From an uncultured Bacteroides sp. (GTDB lineage: Bacteria > Bacteroidota > Bacteroidia > Bacteroidales > Bacteroidaceae): a stretch of 24,695 bases of DNA. Location of the stretch: positions 1 to 24,695 of the forward strand of contig URDR01000041.1 of the NCBI GenBank assembly GCA_900546645.1, written 5' to 3'. The notes under the pieces are model-generated. The model worked only from the letters and a program-made list of their open reading frames with translations, was not told the DNA's origin and did no database searches. Made by a program: the position numbers and the translations under genes. This document shows positions 8,356 through 15,546 of the stretch, one piece after another (the first letter of the stretch is position 1; every line of letters begins with the position of its first letter).

Positions 8356-9090
8356 ATGAAAACAGCTCATTTACTCTTAACAGCAGTCTTTTGTTTAAAC
8401 GGATTCACCTCTTGCATGGCAGGAAGCAACAAGAAAATCACCGAAACCCGCCCTATACAGCCCTACACCTCTATTCAGATGGATGGTGTAGCCTCCGTTC
8501 AATTCACCCAAGGCAATAACTATTCATTACGCATAGAAGGCGATGAAGAGCTGGTGAAAAGCCTTATCACCCAAGTAGAAGACGAGACTCTTATCATTGA
8601 CAACGAAAAGATAAAATGGAGAAAAAACAGAAACAACGGCAATGTGACCGTTTTTGTTACCGCCCCTATGCTTGAAAAAGTATCGTTTGATGGAGTAGGT
8701 TCATTCAAATGCCCCCAAAGATTGGTAGTAGAAGACTTCCGCATTGAGAAAGACGGGGTGGGAGCTATGGAAATAAACGACCTGCACTGCCGCGACCTTG
8801 AAGTTGAGATGGATGGAGTGGGAAGTATCGACCTACATACCGAATGCCATGACATGGACGCTCAGATTGACGGAGTGGGAGGAAGCAAATTAACTTGTAA
8901 AGCCAATCATATCAGCATTCAGAAAGACGGAGTAGGAGGCGCAGAAATCAATGTAGACTGCCAAATGCTGGAAGCCGACATAGACGGTGTGGGAGGAATC
9001 ACCTTCAGTGGAAAAGCGCAGCAAGCCACCTTCGAGAAAAACGGAGTGGGAGGCTTCAGCACCAGCAAGCTAAAAATCGGTGGTAAATAA
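8356..9090 (+). CDS. DUF2807-type envelope protein with DGVGG repeats
   Basis: The ATG at 8356 gives 244 residues beginning with a lipoprotein-like signal (hydrophobic core, then FTSC at about residue 20). Starts further upstream would run inside the permease gene. The body is a DUF2807 (GIN-type) repetitive beta-helix-like domain. The motif DGVxS/A/G or NGVGG recurs eight times at roughly 20-residue spacing in the second half (for example DGVGSFKC, DGVGAMEI, DGVGSIDL, DGVGGSKL, NGVGGFST). DUF2807 proteins are common in Bacteroidetes and are thought to be cell-surface or periplasmic; a molecular function is not established. It lies 29 bp after the permease, so it is probably a partner in the same envelope system. 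Confidence 0.85.
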   Translation: MKTAHLLLTAVFCLNGFTSCMAGSNKKITETRPIQPYTSIQMDGVASVQFTQGNNYSLRIEGDEELVKSLITQVEDETLIIDNEKIKWRKNRNNGNVTVFVTAPMLEKVSFDGVGSFKCPQRLVVEDFRIEKDGVGAMEINDLHCRDLEVEMDGVGSIDLHTECHDMDAQIDGVGGSKLTCKANHISIQKDGVGGAEINVDCQMLEADIDGVGGITFSGKAQQATFEKNGVGGFSTSKLKIGGK

Positions 9091-9117
9091 TTGTAGCCAA
9101 CTTAAAAGCAAGCAAGC

Positions 9118-9267
9118 ATGAAGACAATTATCAGAAACTTTTCACATACATTCCGGCGTTTCCTCACTGCCTTCCTGCTGGTCACATTGATTACCATGCT
9201 TACCGTAACCATACAGAGCTGGAAGAATGCAAACGAGAACCCTGCCAACAGTATTAAGACAGAATAA
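9118..9267 (+). pseudogene. Internally deleted permease relic (49-residue mini-ORF)
   Basis: ATG at 9118 opens an intact 49-codon frame, too short for routine gene finding. Its first 17 residues (MKTIIRNFSHTFRRFLT) match the start of the permease at 5978, and its last 32 (from AFLLVTLITM to NSIKTE) match the permease C-terminus (residues 751-782). About 730 internal codons are missing, in frame. The junction falls at a short similarity: TTTCCTCA (equivalent to 6019-6026) and TTTCTCA (equivalent to 8219-8225). The DNA on both sides is highly similar but not identical to the intact gene, so it derives from a diverged paralogue. It could still make a one-helix membrane peptide. Confidence 0.9.
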
Positions 9268-9302
9268 ATGAATCGTTCCCAGGCATCATGGTAACCAATC
9301 GT

Positions 9303-9329
9303 CACCTGAAACCCTGTCAACTAAAGAAC
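9303..9329. repeat. Intergenic repeat-family copy 2
   Basis: CACCTGA (9303-9309) and TGTCAACTAAAGAAC (9315-9329) just upstream of the second permease resemble 5953-5969 (TGTCAACTAAAAAGAAC) and 12668-12695 (CACCTGA, then TGTCAACT). No full hairpin is visible in this copy. Confidence 0.4.
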
Positions 9330-9346
9330 AAAAAACGAATAAACCC

Positions 9347-11698
9347 ATGAAAGGATTTCAAACCTACTTTACCTTCTTAGAGCGAAACAAGCTCTTTACC
9401 TTTGTCAATGTAGCCGGACTGAGTATCTCGCTGATGTTCGTCCTGCTCATCGCCAATATGGTTACACGCCAGCTCACCATCGACAAAGATTTGAAAGATG
9501 CCGACCGCATCAGTATCTTTGCCAACGAAGTATGGGCAGGAGCGCATTACAATTTAGGCGACCGGTTGGCTAGCCGTTACCCAGAGATAGAAGACTGGTG
9601 CGCCCTGCGCGGTCATGAAGGCGTAACCGTGATAACAGACAACAACCCTGTAACCGCCCAGCTGATGAGTGTGCGCAAAAACTTCTTCGACTTCTTCAGC
9701 TTCGCCCTGCGTGAAGGGAACCGGGAACATCTGCTTACCGACGATAACAGCATGGTTATTACACGTTCAGCTGCTCTCCGCCTGTTCGGTACAGAACATG
9801 CCATGGGAAAGACCCTAACCATAAAAAACTGCAACAATCAGGTCTTTACAGTAACCGGAATCATCGAGGATATTGACAACTCTGTCATGCCCTCTGAAGC
9901 CGAGCTGTTCATTCCCTTTGAAAACATGAAATACCTCAATCCGAGCTGTGCCATTGAACAAGCCAATATGGGAAACGCCGCAGGAGCGACCTTGTTTCTG
10001 CGAACAGCACCGGGTGCCGACCTCAACAGCAAATCGGACGATGTGGTGAATTACATGAAAGAATTCTTCTGGATTTATCAATACGGCTCCATGAAAGAAG
10101 CCCATTTCATTCCACTCCACGATTTCTACTTCTCTAACATCTGGTGCGAATCAACGCTGAACCAGTACGACTTCAAGCTGGTTATCATCTTCATTACCGT
10201 AGGCATACTGATATTGCTCATGGCAGTATTCAACTATGTAAGCATGAGTGTAGCCCAAACCTCTTACCGTGCCAAGGAAATGGCAACACGCCGCTTGCTG
10301 GGTTCCTCCCGTCCAGATATTTTCTGGCGCATGATTGCCGAGTCATTTCTGCTTACAGCCGTAGCGTTTACACTCGGCTTCATATTGGCGAAGGCTGCCG
10401 AACCCGTTGCCATGAGGTTGCTCGATGTAAAGCTGAACCTGACAGGCGATTTGACTCCTCTCGTTATGCTTGCCTATTTGACACTCATTCTAATATTGTC
10501 CCTTCTGTCCGGCTTCTTCCCTGCCACCATTCTGTCGAATTATAATCCGCTCGATGTGGTAAAAGGAACCTTCCGGCGCAAAACAAAATCGCTTTACCTG
10601 CGTCTGCTCAACGTTGTGCAATGCGGACTCACCGTTGCCATGCTTGCCTGCACACTCTACCTAAGCGTACAGCTTTACCGCATCCTCCATGCTCCTTTAG
10701 GTTATGAATACGGTAATGTGCTGACTTATCCACCGATGGCAGAAAAAAATACCTTGCAGCTTTTCCGTAACGAAGCCCTCAAACTGCCGTTCGTTAAACA
10801 AGTCTCATTTTCTCAGGGACTTCCCATCGATGGAGGGAACAACAATACGATGCAAGTCCAAACAAGGGACAGTTTGAAGGAGATGAGTTTCCAGACCTTT
10901 ACCGTTGACTCGGCTTTTACCGACATCTACCACATCCGCATAACGGAAGACCGTCACATGACCTACAATGACAATACGTATTTTGTGAGCGAAAACACGA
11001 TGAAGGAATTAGGAAATACCGGGCAGACAAACGAAATAGTCAACAGCTATGGTTACCGTATGCGCATTGCCGGGCAGTTCAAGGATTTCCACATCCGCTC
11101 GCTCGCTGTGAATGACCCTCATCCGCTCCTTATGAGAATCGCTCCGGCAGATAGTATCTATCCGTGGAATATCTCCATCGAAGTACAAAACGGCGACCTT
11201 CCTGCCTATAAGCGTGAGCTGGACGGATTGTATTCCCGCCTCATCGAAGGAGTTCCGTTTGAATCGGCATGGTATCATGATCTTGTAAGCAATACGTATG
11301 CCCACTTCTTCCGGATAAACAAGCTCATCGGAATCTTTACCTGCGCTGCCTTGCTAATTTCCTTATTAGGACTGACTGCCATGAGTATCTACTTCATAGC
11401 CCAGCGCAAGCGCGATATTGCCATCCGAAAGGTATTCGGTTCAAGCACCATCAGTGAAATGCGTCGTCTGATGCTGTTCTCACTCACCTCACTTACCATC
11501 AGCCTTTTGGTTTCCATTCCGTTAATCGTGTTCGGGGTGTATCAGATAGACAAGATTGTAACTTATGAAAGCACATTCCCCTGGTGGATTCCAATTACCG
11601 CCTTTCTTATCGTTACGCTGATTTCATTAGGCTCAGTTTACTTGGTTAGCCACAAGGCCACCAGAGAAAATCCGGTGAATAATCTGAAAACGGAATAA
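9347..11698 (+). CDS. Second FtsX/MacB-type ABC transporter permease
   Basis: This 783-residue protein has the same double-FtsX design as the one at 5978: an N-terminal helix (FTFVNVAGLSISLMFVLLIA), a MacB-like periplasmic region, three central helices, a further helix (VVQCGLTVAMLACTLYLSV), a second periplasmic domain and three terminal helices. Coupling segments KEMATRRLLGSS and KRDIAIRKVFGSS mark the two FtsX halves. Sequence outside these motifs is clearly different from the first permease, so the two are distant paralogues and may form a heterodimer. The end NPVNNLKTE is the family-typical tail. It is the last gene of the operon. Confidence 0.92.
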   Translation: MKGFQTYFTFLERNKLFTFVNVAGLSISLMFVLLIANMVTRQLTIDKDLKDADRISIFANEVWAGAHYNLGDRLASRYPEIEDWCALRGHEGVTVITDNNPVTAQLMSVRKNFFDFFSFALREGNREHLLTDDNSMVITRSAALRLFGTEHAMGKTLTIKNCNNQVFTVTGIIEDIDNSVMPSEAELFIPFENMKYLNPSCAIEQANMGNAAGATLFLRTAPGADLNSKSDDVVNYMKEFFWIYQYGSMKEAHFIPLHDFYFSNIWCESTLNQYDFKLVIIFITVGILILLMAVFNYVSMSVAQTSYRAKEMATRRLLGSSRPDIFWRMIAESFLLTAVAFTLGFILAKAAEPVAMRLLDVKLNLTGDLTPLVMLAYLTLILILSLLSGFFPATILSNYNPLDVVKGTFRRKTKSLYLRLLNVVQCGLTVAMLACTLYLSVQLYRILHAPLGYEYGNVLTYPPMAEKNTLQLFRNEALKLPFVKQVSFSQGLPIDGGNNNTMQVQTRDSLKEMSFQTFTVDSAFTDIYHIRITEDRHMTYNDNTYFVSENTMKELGNTGQTNEIVNSYGYRMRIAGQFKDFHIRSLAVNDPHPLLMRIAPADSIYPWNISIEVQNGDLPAYKRELDGLYSRLIEGVPFESAWYHDLVSNTYAHFFRINKLIGIFTCAALLISLLGLTAMSIYFIAQRKRDIAIRKVFGSSTISEMRRLMLFSLTSLTISLLVSIPLIVFGVYQIDKIVTYESTFPWWIPITAFLIVTLISLGSVYLVSHKATRENPVNNLKTE

Positions 11699-11707
11699 AA
11701 AAATAAC

Positions 11708-11715
11708 TATCTTTG
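11708..11715 (+). promoter_or_regulatory. Candidate -7 element for queD-queE
   Basis: TATCTTTG fits the Bacteroides -7 consensus TAnnTTTG. A weak -33 candidate, TCTG at 11683-11686, lies 21 bp upstream. Transcription would begin near 11722, inside the left arm of the hairpin at 11716-11747, and 50 bp before the chosen queD start. Confidence 0.6.
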
Positions 11716-11747
11716 TACCGGCACTGAGGTGACATTAAGTGCCGGTA
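11716..11747 (+). terminator. 10-bp perfect hairpin, probable terminator of the permease operon
   Basis: TACCGGCACT (11716-11725) and AGTGCCGGTA (11738-11747) pair perfectly around a 12-nt loop. The hairpin is followed by TTCATTTTATATTTTT, a T-rich but interrupted tail. Its position, 17 bp after the permease stop, suits a terminator. It overlaps the predicted start site of the queD promoter, so a leader role cannot be excluded. The sequence does not match a preQ1-I riboswitch, because the A-rich tail is absent. Confidence 0.6.
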
Positions 11748-11773
11748 TTCATTTTATATTTTTCAGTATCATT

Positions 11774-12106
11774 ATGTACACAGTCATGAAGCGCATGGAG
11801 GTTTCAGCTTCTCATTCCCTGAAACTTTCTTATCCGAGCAAATGCGAGCATCTGCATGGTCACAATTGGATTATCACTGTATATTGCCGCGCCAGAGAGT
11901 TGAATGCAAACGGAATGGTTACCGACTTTACCCACATCAAAGAAATTGTAAAAGGACAACTGGACCACCAGAACCTGAACAATGTACTTCCCTGTAATCC
12001 TACGGCAGAAAACATCGCCCGCTGGATATGCGATCAGGTGGAGAACTGCTATAAAGTGGAAGTCTGCGAATCGGAAGGAAATACGGCTGTCTATGAGAAA
12101 GATTAA
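11774..12106 (+). CDS. queD: 6-carboxy-5,6,7,8-tetrahydropterin synthase
   Basis: QueD converts dihydroneopterin triphosphate to 6-carboxytetrahydropterin, the second step of 7-deazaguanine (preQ0/queuosine) synthesis. The 110-residue protein starts MYTVMKRMEVSASHSL. It has the zinc and catalytic motifs of the family: the His in SASHSL, and Cys plus the two His in KCEHLHGHNW. The later segment LDHQNLN and the Glu in VCESEGNTAVYE are also typical. The frame opens earlier, at 11729, but the 15 extra residues (hydrophobic, reaching into the hairpin) are not family-like, so ATG 11774 is chosen. It overlaps queE by 14 bp. Confidence 0.94.
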   Translation: MYTVMKRMEVSASHSLKLSYPSKCEHLHGHNWIITVYCRARELNANGMVTDFTHIKEIVKGQLDHQNLNNVLPCNPTAENIARWICDQVENCYKVEVCESEGNTAVYEKD

Positions 12107-12635
12107 CGAGATATTCTACAGCCTGCAGGGAGAAGGATTTCATACTGGTACACCAGCGGTATTTGTACGGTTTTCTGGTTGTAACCTGAAATGTAATTTC
12201 TGCGACACACAGCATGAAAAAGGAATCCTGCTCTCGGATGAGGAAATCATAAATCAAGTCAATTCGTATCCGTGCCGTATGGTGATTCTGACCGGAGGAG
12301 AGCCCGGACTATGGATCGATGAGCAACTGATAGAAATGCTTCACAAAGCCGGAAAGTATGTGGCAATAGAAACTAACGGAACTTGCGTATTGCCAGAAGC
12401 CATCGACTGGGTTACCTGTTCACCCAAAGACGCTCCGCTGAGAGTAAAGCGGATAGACGAAGTAAAAGTGGTGTATCAGGGTCAGGATGTTTCACCGTAT
12501 CTGGAGCTTCCCGCTCGCCAGTATTTCCTGCAACCCTGCTCTTGCCAGAATACCAAAGAGGTGATTGATTACATCAAGATGCATCCGCAATGGCGGCTCA
12601 GTCTTCAGACACATAAATTAATCGATATACGATAG
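12093..12635 (+). CDS. queE: 7-carboxy-7-deazaguanine synthase (radical SAM)
   Basis: QueE rearranges 6-carboxytetrahydropterin to 7-carboxy-7-deazaguanine, using S-adenosylmethionine and a [4Fe-4S] cluster. The 180-residue protein begins MRKINEIFYSLQGEGFHTG, which is the conserved QueE start. The cluster motif CNLKCNFC (CX3CX2C) follows, then LTGGEPGLW for SAM binding and the C-terminal QPCSCQNT. ATG 12093 lies inside the end of queD, indicating translational coupling. The in-frame ATG at 11982 would add 37 residues translated out of frame inside queD and is rejected. queC is not in the window. Confidence 0.95.
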   Translation: MRKINEIFYSLQGEGFHTGTPAVFVRFSGCNLKCNFCDTQHEKGILLSDEEIINQVNSYPCRMVILTGGEPGLWIDEQLIEMLHKAGKYVAIETNGTCVLPEAIDWVTCSPKDAPLRVKRIDEVKVVYQGQDVSPYLELPARQYFLQPCSCQNTKEVIDYIKMHPQWRLSLQTHKLIDIR

Positions 12636-12646
12636 GTAGCCAAGTG

Positions 12647-12698
12647 ACGAGTTGACAAGGCTTTTATCACCTGAGGGATGAAAACCTTGTCAACTCGT
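12647..12698. repeat. Intergenic palindrome between queE and malQ (repeat-family copy 3)
   Basis: ACGAGTTGACAAGG (12647-12660) and CCTTGTCAACTCGT (12685-12698) are perfect 14-bp inverted repeats; TTTT/AAAA pairs extend the stem inward with a small bulge. It sits between convergent genes and may act as a transcription barrier for both, though no proper T tract follows on either strand (TAATTAATTAAT on the right). It shares TGTCAACT and CACCTGA with the copies near 5953 and 9303. Confidence 0.7.
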
Positions 12699-12713
12699 TA
12701 ATTAATTAATCCG

Positions 12714-15380
12714 TTACCTCACAGCCAGTTCCCGAATCGTTTCATTCAGTTCATCTGCTTCCATAAGCTGTTCCAGTGTGAGATGCATGCGCCAGTGCCA
12801 GTAGTTTAACGGATTGGCAGGCACATTGATCCGTTCTGCTTCTACATCCGGATTACGCAAAGCCTCATCCACCGACAGCCAGTCTTGCCAAGTCAAGATA
12901 CACAGCATGGAAGGACTATCCAAATGCTGCTTGATTACTTCTTTGCAAAGCCATCCGGGAGCCTGTTTGGGTACTTCTCCCCAATGATGAAGCTCATCGT
13001 GATAAAAACGCTCTGTAAGCTGCGGATCTTCCTCCCACCATCCTCGGAAAGTAGACATATCATGCGTTCCGATGGTACACACCGAATGATACGGATAAGC
13101 CTCCACCCGTCCGAATAACTGTCCCATGGCTTTCGGCATACGCTGGATTTCGAGGGAAAGAATCTGCAGTTCATTCATTACCCAAGGAACACAATCGGGC
13201 ACCATGCCCAAGTCTTCCCCACACACCAGCATGGAAGTAGACTGAGTCAGTTCCGGGAGTTTCTTCATGGCTTCCCGATACCAGAACTCATTATGACGTT
13301 GATAATAATAATGGTTATATAACTGATTAAAGGCTTCCTGCTCTTGCGGGGTAAGCTGCTTGAATACATAATCATTTTGTACCGCAATACGCGGATGATA
13401 CCTGTCGGGCTGCTTGCGGTCGGGCACAAACAAGACATCACTGATGAGTTCATACAGACTTTCTTTGAGCTTCAGGCTCTCTTCATCTGTCTTTCCGGCA
13501 AACCAAGCCTCTACTTTGCGCTGGGTATCAAACTCCGGACGCATCTCATATAAATCATGATGCAAAGGACGGACAAAGGTTTCACGCACCAAATCACTCT
13601 GCTCGCCGAACAGGGTATTCAGCATATACTCGCTGATGAACGGACGGAGCATCTGGTCGGCACGGAAATTCAGACCGAAACTGCGTATTTCATCTACACT
13701 CATAGGAAGAGAGGGAACAAACTGTCCCAGCAATCCGTGCACACTGTGGTCTGGAATTTCCCAAATGCGGAAGAAACCAAGGATATGATCAATGCGGTAA
13801 GCCGTAAAATATTCTGCCATTTGAGCGAAACGTCTGCGCCACCACAAATAATGATCCTGCTCCATTACCTCCCAGTTATAAGTAGGAAATCCCCAGTTCT
13901 GCCCCTTGGTACTGAAGGCATCGGGCGGTGCACCTGCCTGTCCGTTCAGGTTGAAGTAGTAAGGTTCCACCCATGACTCCACACTGGACCGGCTGATGCC
14001 GATAGGAATATCTCCTTTGAGAATGACTCCCCGGCTACGAGCATACGCTGCTGCTGAAAGAAGCTGCACATGAAGGCAATATTGCAGATAATAATAAAAT
14101 CCGATTTCACGATAGCTGGAACTCTCCGGAGAACCAAGAGAAGCAATCGCTTCGGCATCGTATTCGCTATAGATTTCCCACTGACGAAAATCGGGAGTAC
14201 CGTAACGGTCGCGCAACACACTGAAAGCAGCATAAGGCAATAACCAGTGAGAGTTACGTTCAAAATAAGCATGAAAGGCCTCCGATTGCAACACCTTCTC
14301 ACCTTCTTGCAGATAAACGGCACGCAGATAAGCCCGTTTCAAGCGGTTGACTTCCTCATAATCCACTTCCGGAAGCTGATTCAAGATGATGCGTTCTTCC
14401 TCAAACCGGTCGGAAGCTTCCTTGTCGGTCAGCGGAGGGAGCTGACGCAGGTCAATATACATCGGATGGAAAGCATAAATAGAAATGCTGTTATACGGAT
14501 AAGAGTCGGTCCAATGCCCGCTCATGGTCGTATCGTTAATCGGCAGAATCTGTACAGCACGCAACCCCGTATCGGCAGCCCATCTGACAAAGGTCTTCAG
14601 ATCGCCGAAATCGCCCACTCCGTAGCTTCCTTCCGAGCGTAAAGAAAAAACAGGAATGGCGCATCCGGCTATACGGACAGCCGACTCTTCAAAAAACACT
14701 TCGGTTTCCATGGGTAGATATGTTTCGCCCCGATGAAGTGGTTGGATATGAAACAAGCGGTTGGGATGTGTCTCCCATGCCATAACTCTGCCCGTTTCGG
14801 CATCTATCGCCACAAACTTATATTCAAACGGCAAACGGAGAGAAGATACACTGACAGTTAAATGCCACACATTAGGCTGCACTTCTACCATGCGGAGCGG
14901 ACGGCAGGCTTCCCAATTACCTAACGCATCACAACTGCCTATCAGTCCCAGCCCCTGCTTCCGGGTGGTCAGTCCCGGACAAAGTGCACGGAAGGTGATG
15001 CAGCTTCCCACTCCATCGGACAGATTCACCGGTTGCTTTGAGTTATATGGTCCATTAAACGCCGCACTGTAACGAAAAGCATCAACGGGTAAATCACGCC
15101 AACAGTCATCGATTATATAATGGCTCTGCTGCTCATTTCCCGGATAAAAAGAATGGGCAAGGGCTCCCAGCTCTTTACGTACACATCGGCTATCGCGAAA
15201 AACAGCATAACGGTAAGTCACAAAAGCTTTATCGTCTTCTGGCATATATTCTGTGGTTCCCTGCCATTCGTTGCCGTCACGGGTGGAAAGTGGAATGGCT
15301 TGTCCATGGTTGCCTTCCATCAAAACACACAGGCTTTCTCCCCATACCGTACGGTAGTTTATACGAAAAGTCAGTTTCAT
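12714..15380 (-). CDS. malQ: 4-alpha-glucanotransferase with two CBM20 domains (DPE2-like)
   Basis: MalQ (amylomaltase, GH77) transfers alpha-1,4-glucan segments between maltodextrins in the cytoplasm. The 888-residue form starts MKLTFRINYRTVWGESL. Two starch-binding CBM20 domains come first (about 1-105 and 120-225, the second with GSCDALGNWE), then the GH77 domain. The three catalytic acids are visible: Asp in YRIDH (13788-13790), Glu in CGEDLGM (13215-13217) and Asp in GTHDMS (13059-13061). This layout resembles plant DPE2 and is common in Bacteroides. The frame extends 25 codons further upstream, but that part is basic, spans the promoter and includes the gyrB terminator edge, so ATG 15380 is chosen. 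It lies downstream of gyrB on the same strand. Confidence 0.93.
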   Translation of the reverse strand: MKLTFRINYRTVWGESLCVLMEGNHGQAIPLSTRDGNEWQGTTEYMPEDDKAFVTYRYAVFRDSRCVRKELGALAHSFYPGNEQQSHYIIDDCWRDLPVDAFRYSAAFNGPYNSKQPVNLSDGVGSCITFRALCPGLTTRKQGLGLIGSCDALGNWEACRPLRMVEVQPNVWHLTVSVSSLRLPFEYKFVAIDAETGRVMAWETHPNRLFHIQPLHRGETYLPMETEVFFEESAVRIAGCAIPVFSLRSEGSYGVGDFGDLKTFVRWAADTGLRAVQILPINDTTMSGHWTDSYPYNSISIYAFHPMYIDLRQLPPLTDKEASDRFEEERIILNQLPEVDYEEVNRLKRAYLRAVYLQEGEKVLQSEAFHAYFERNSHWLLPYAAFSVLRDRYGTPDFRQWEIYSEYDAEAIASLGSPESSSYREIGFYYYLQYCLHVQLLSAAAYARSRGVILKGDIPIGISRSSVESWVEPYYFNLNGQAGAPPDAFSTKGQNWGFPTYNWEVMEQDHYLWWRRRFAQMAEYFTAYRIDHILGFFRIWEIPDHSVHGLLGQFVPSLPMSVDEIRSFGLNFRADQMLRPFISEYMLNTLFGEQSDLVRETFVRPLHHDLYEMRPEFDTQRKVEAWFAGKTDEESLKLKESLYELISDVLFVPDRKQPDRYHPRIAVQNDYVFKQLTPQEQEAFNQLYNHYYYQRHNEFWYREAMKKLPELTQSTSMLVCGEDLGMVPDCVPWVMNELQILSLEIQRMPKAMGQLFGRVEAYPYHSVCTIGTHDMSTFRGWWEEDPQLTERFYHDELHHWGEVPKQAPGWLCKEVIKQHLDSPSMLCILTWQDWLSVDEALRNPDVEAERINVPANPLNYWHWRMHLTLEQLMEADELNETIRELAVR

Positions 15381-15412
15381 AGTCTTTTTCAGGTATTTGG
15401 TTATTCTTACTC

Positions 15413-15420
15413 CAAAAATA
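15413..15420 (-). promoter_or_regulatory. Candidate -7 element for malQ
   Basis: On the minus strand TATTTTTG matches TAnnTTTG and lies 32 bp before the malQ ATG. No clear -33 TTTG is seen at the right distance. The site lies between the gyrB terminator and malQ, so malQ can be transcribed independently. Confidence 0.6.
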
Positions 15421-15454
15421 CTGTTTTTTTTCTTTTCCCACGCCCGTGCAGGCA

Positions 15455-15487
15455 TAAAAAAATCCCGAAAGGAGTACTTTCGGGATT
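15455..15487 (-). terminator. Rho-independent terminator of gyrB
   Basis: AATCCCGAAAG (15461-15471) and CTTTCGGGATT (15477-15487) form a perfect 11-bp stem with a 5-nt loop. Read on the minus strand it is followed by a run of T residues (the A run at 15456-15462), the proper arrangement for a terminator 60 bp after the gyrB stop. Confidence 0.93.
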
Positions 15488-15546
15488 CCCTCGGTGTAAG
15501 ATGCGAGGATGGATTTAGTAAATAATTAAGTTATGAAAAAGTAACC

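Noticed and set aside
11716..11747. preQ1 riboswitch before queD
   Set aside because: The hairpin has a 12-nt loop but lacks the A-rich tail and the stem proportions of preQ1-I; the T-rich tail and operon end fit a terminator better.
11729..11773. Upstream ATG for queD
   Set aside because: It would add 15 hydrophobic residues not seen in QueD and begins inside the hairpin loop; ATG 11774 fits the family start.
11982..12092. Upstream ATG for queE
   Set aside because: The added 37 residues are translated from the queD coding region in another frame; the conserved QueE start is at 12093.
15381..15455. 25-residue N-terminal extension of MalQ
   Set aside because: It covers the TATTTTTG promoter motif and reaches the gyrB terminator; MKLTFRINYRTVW is the natural start of the CBM20 domain.
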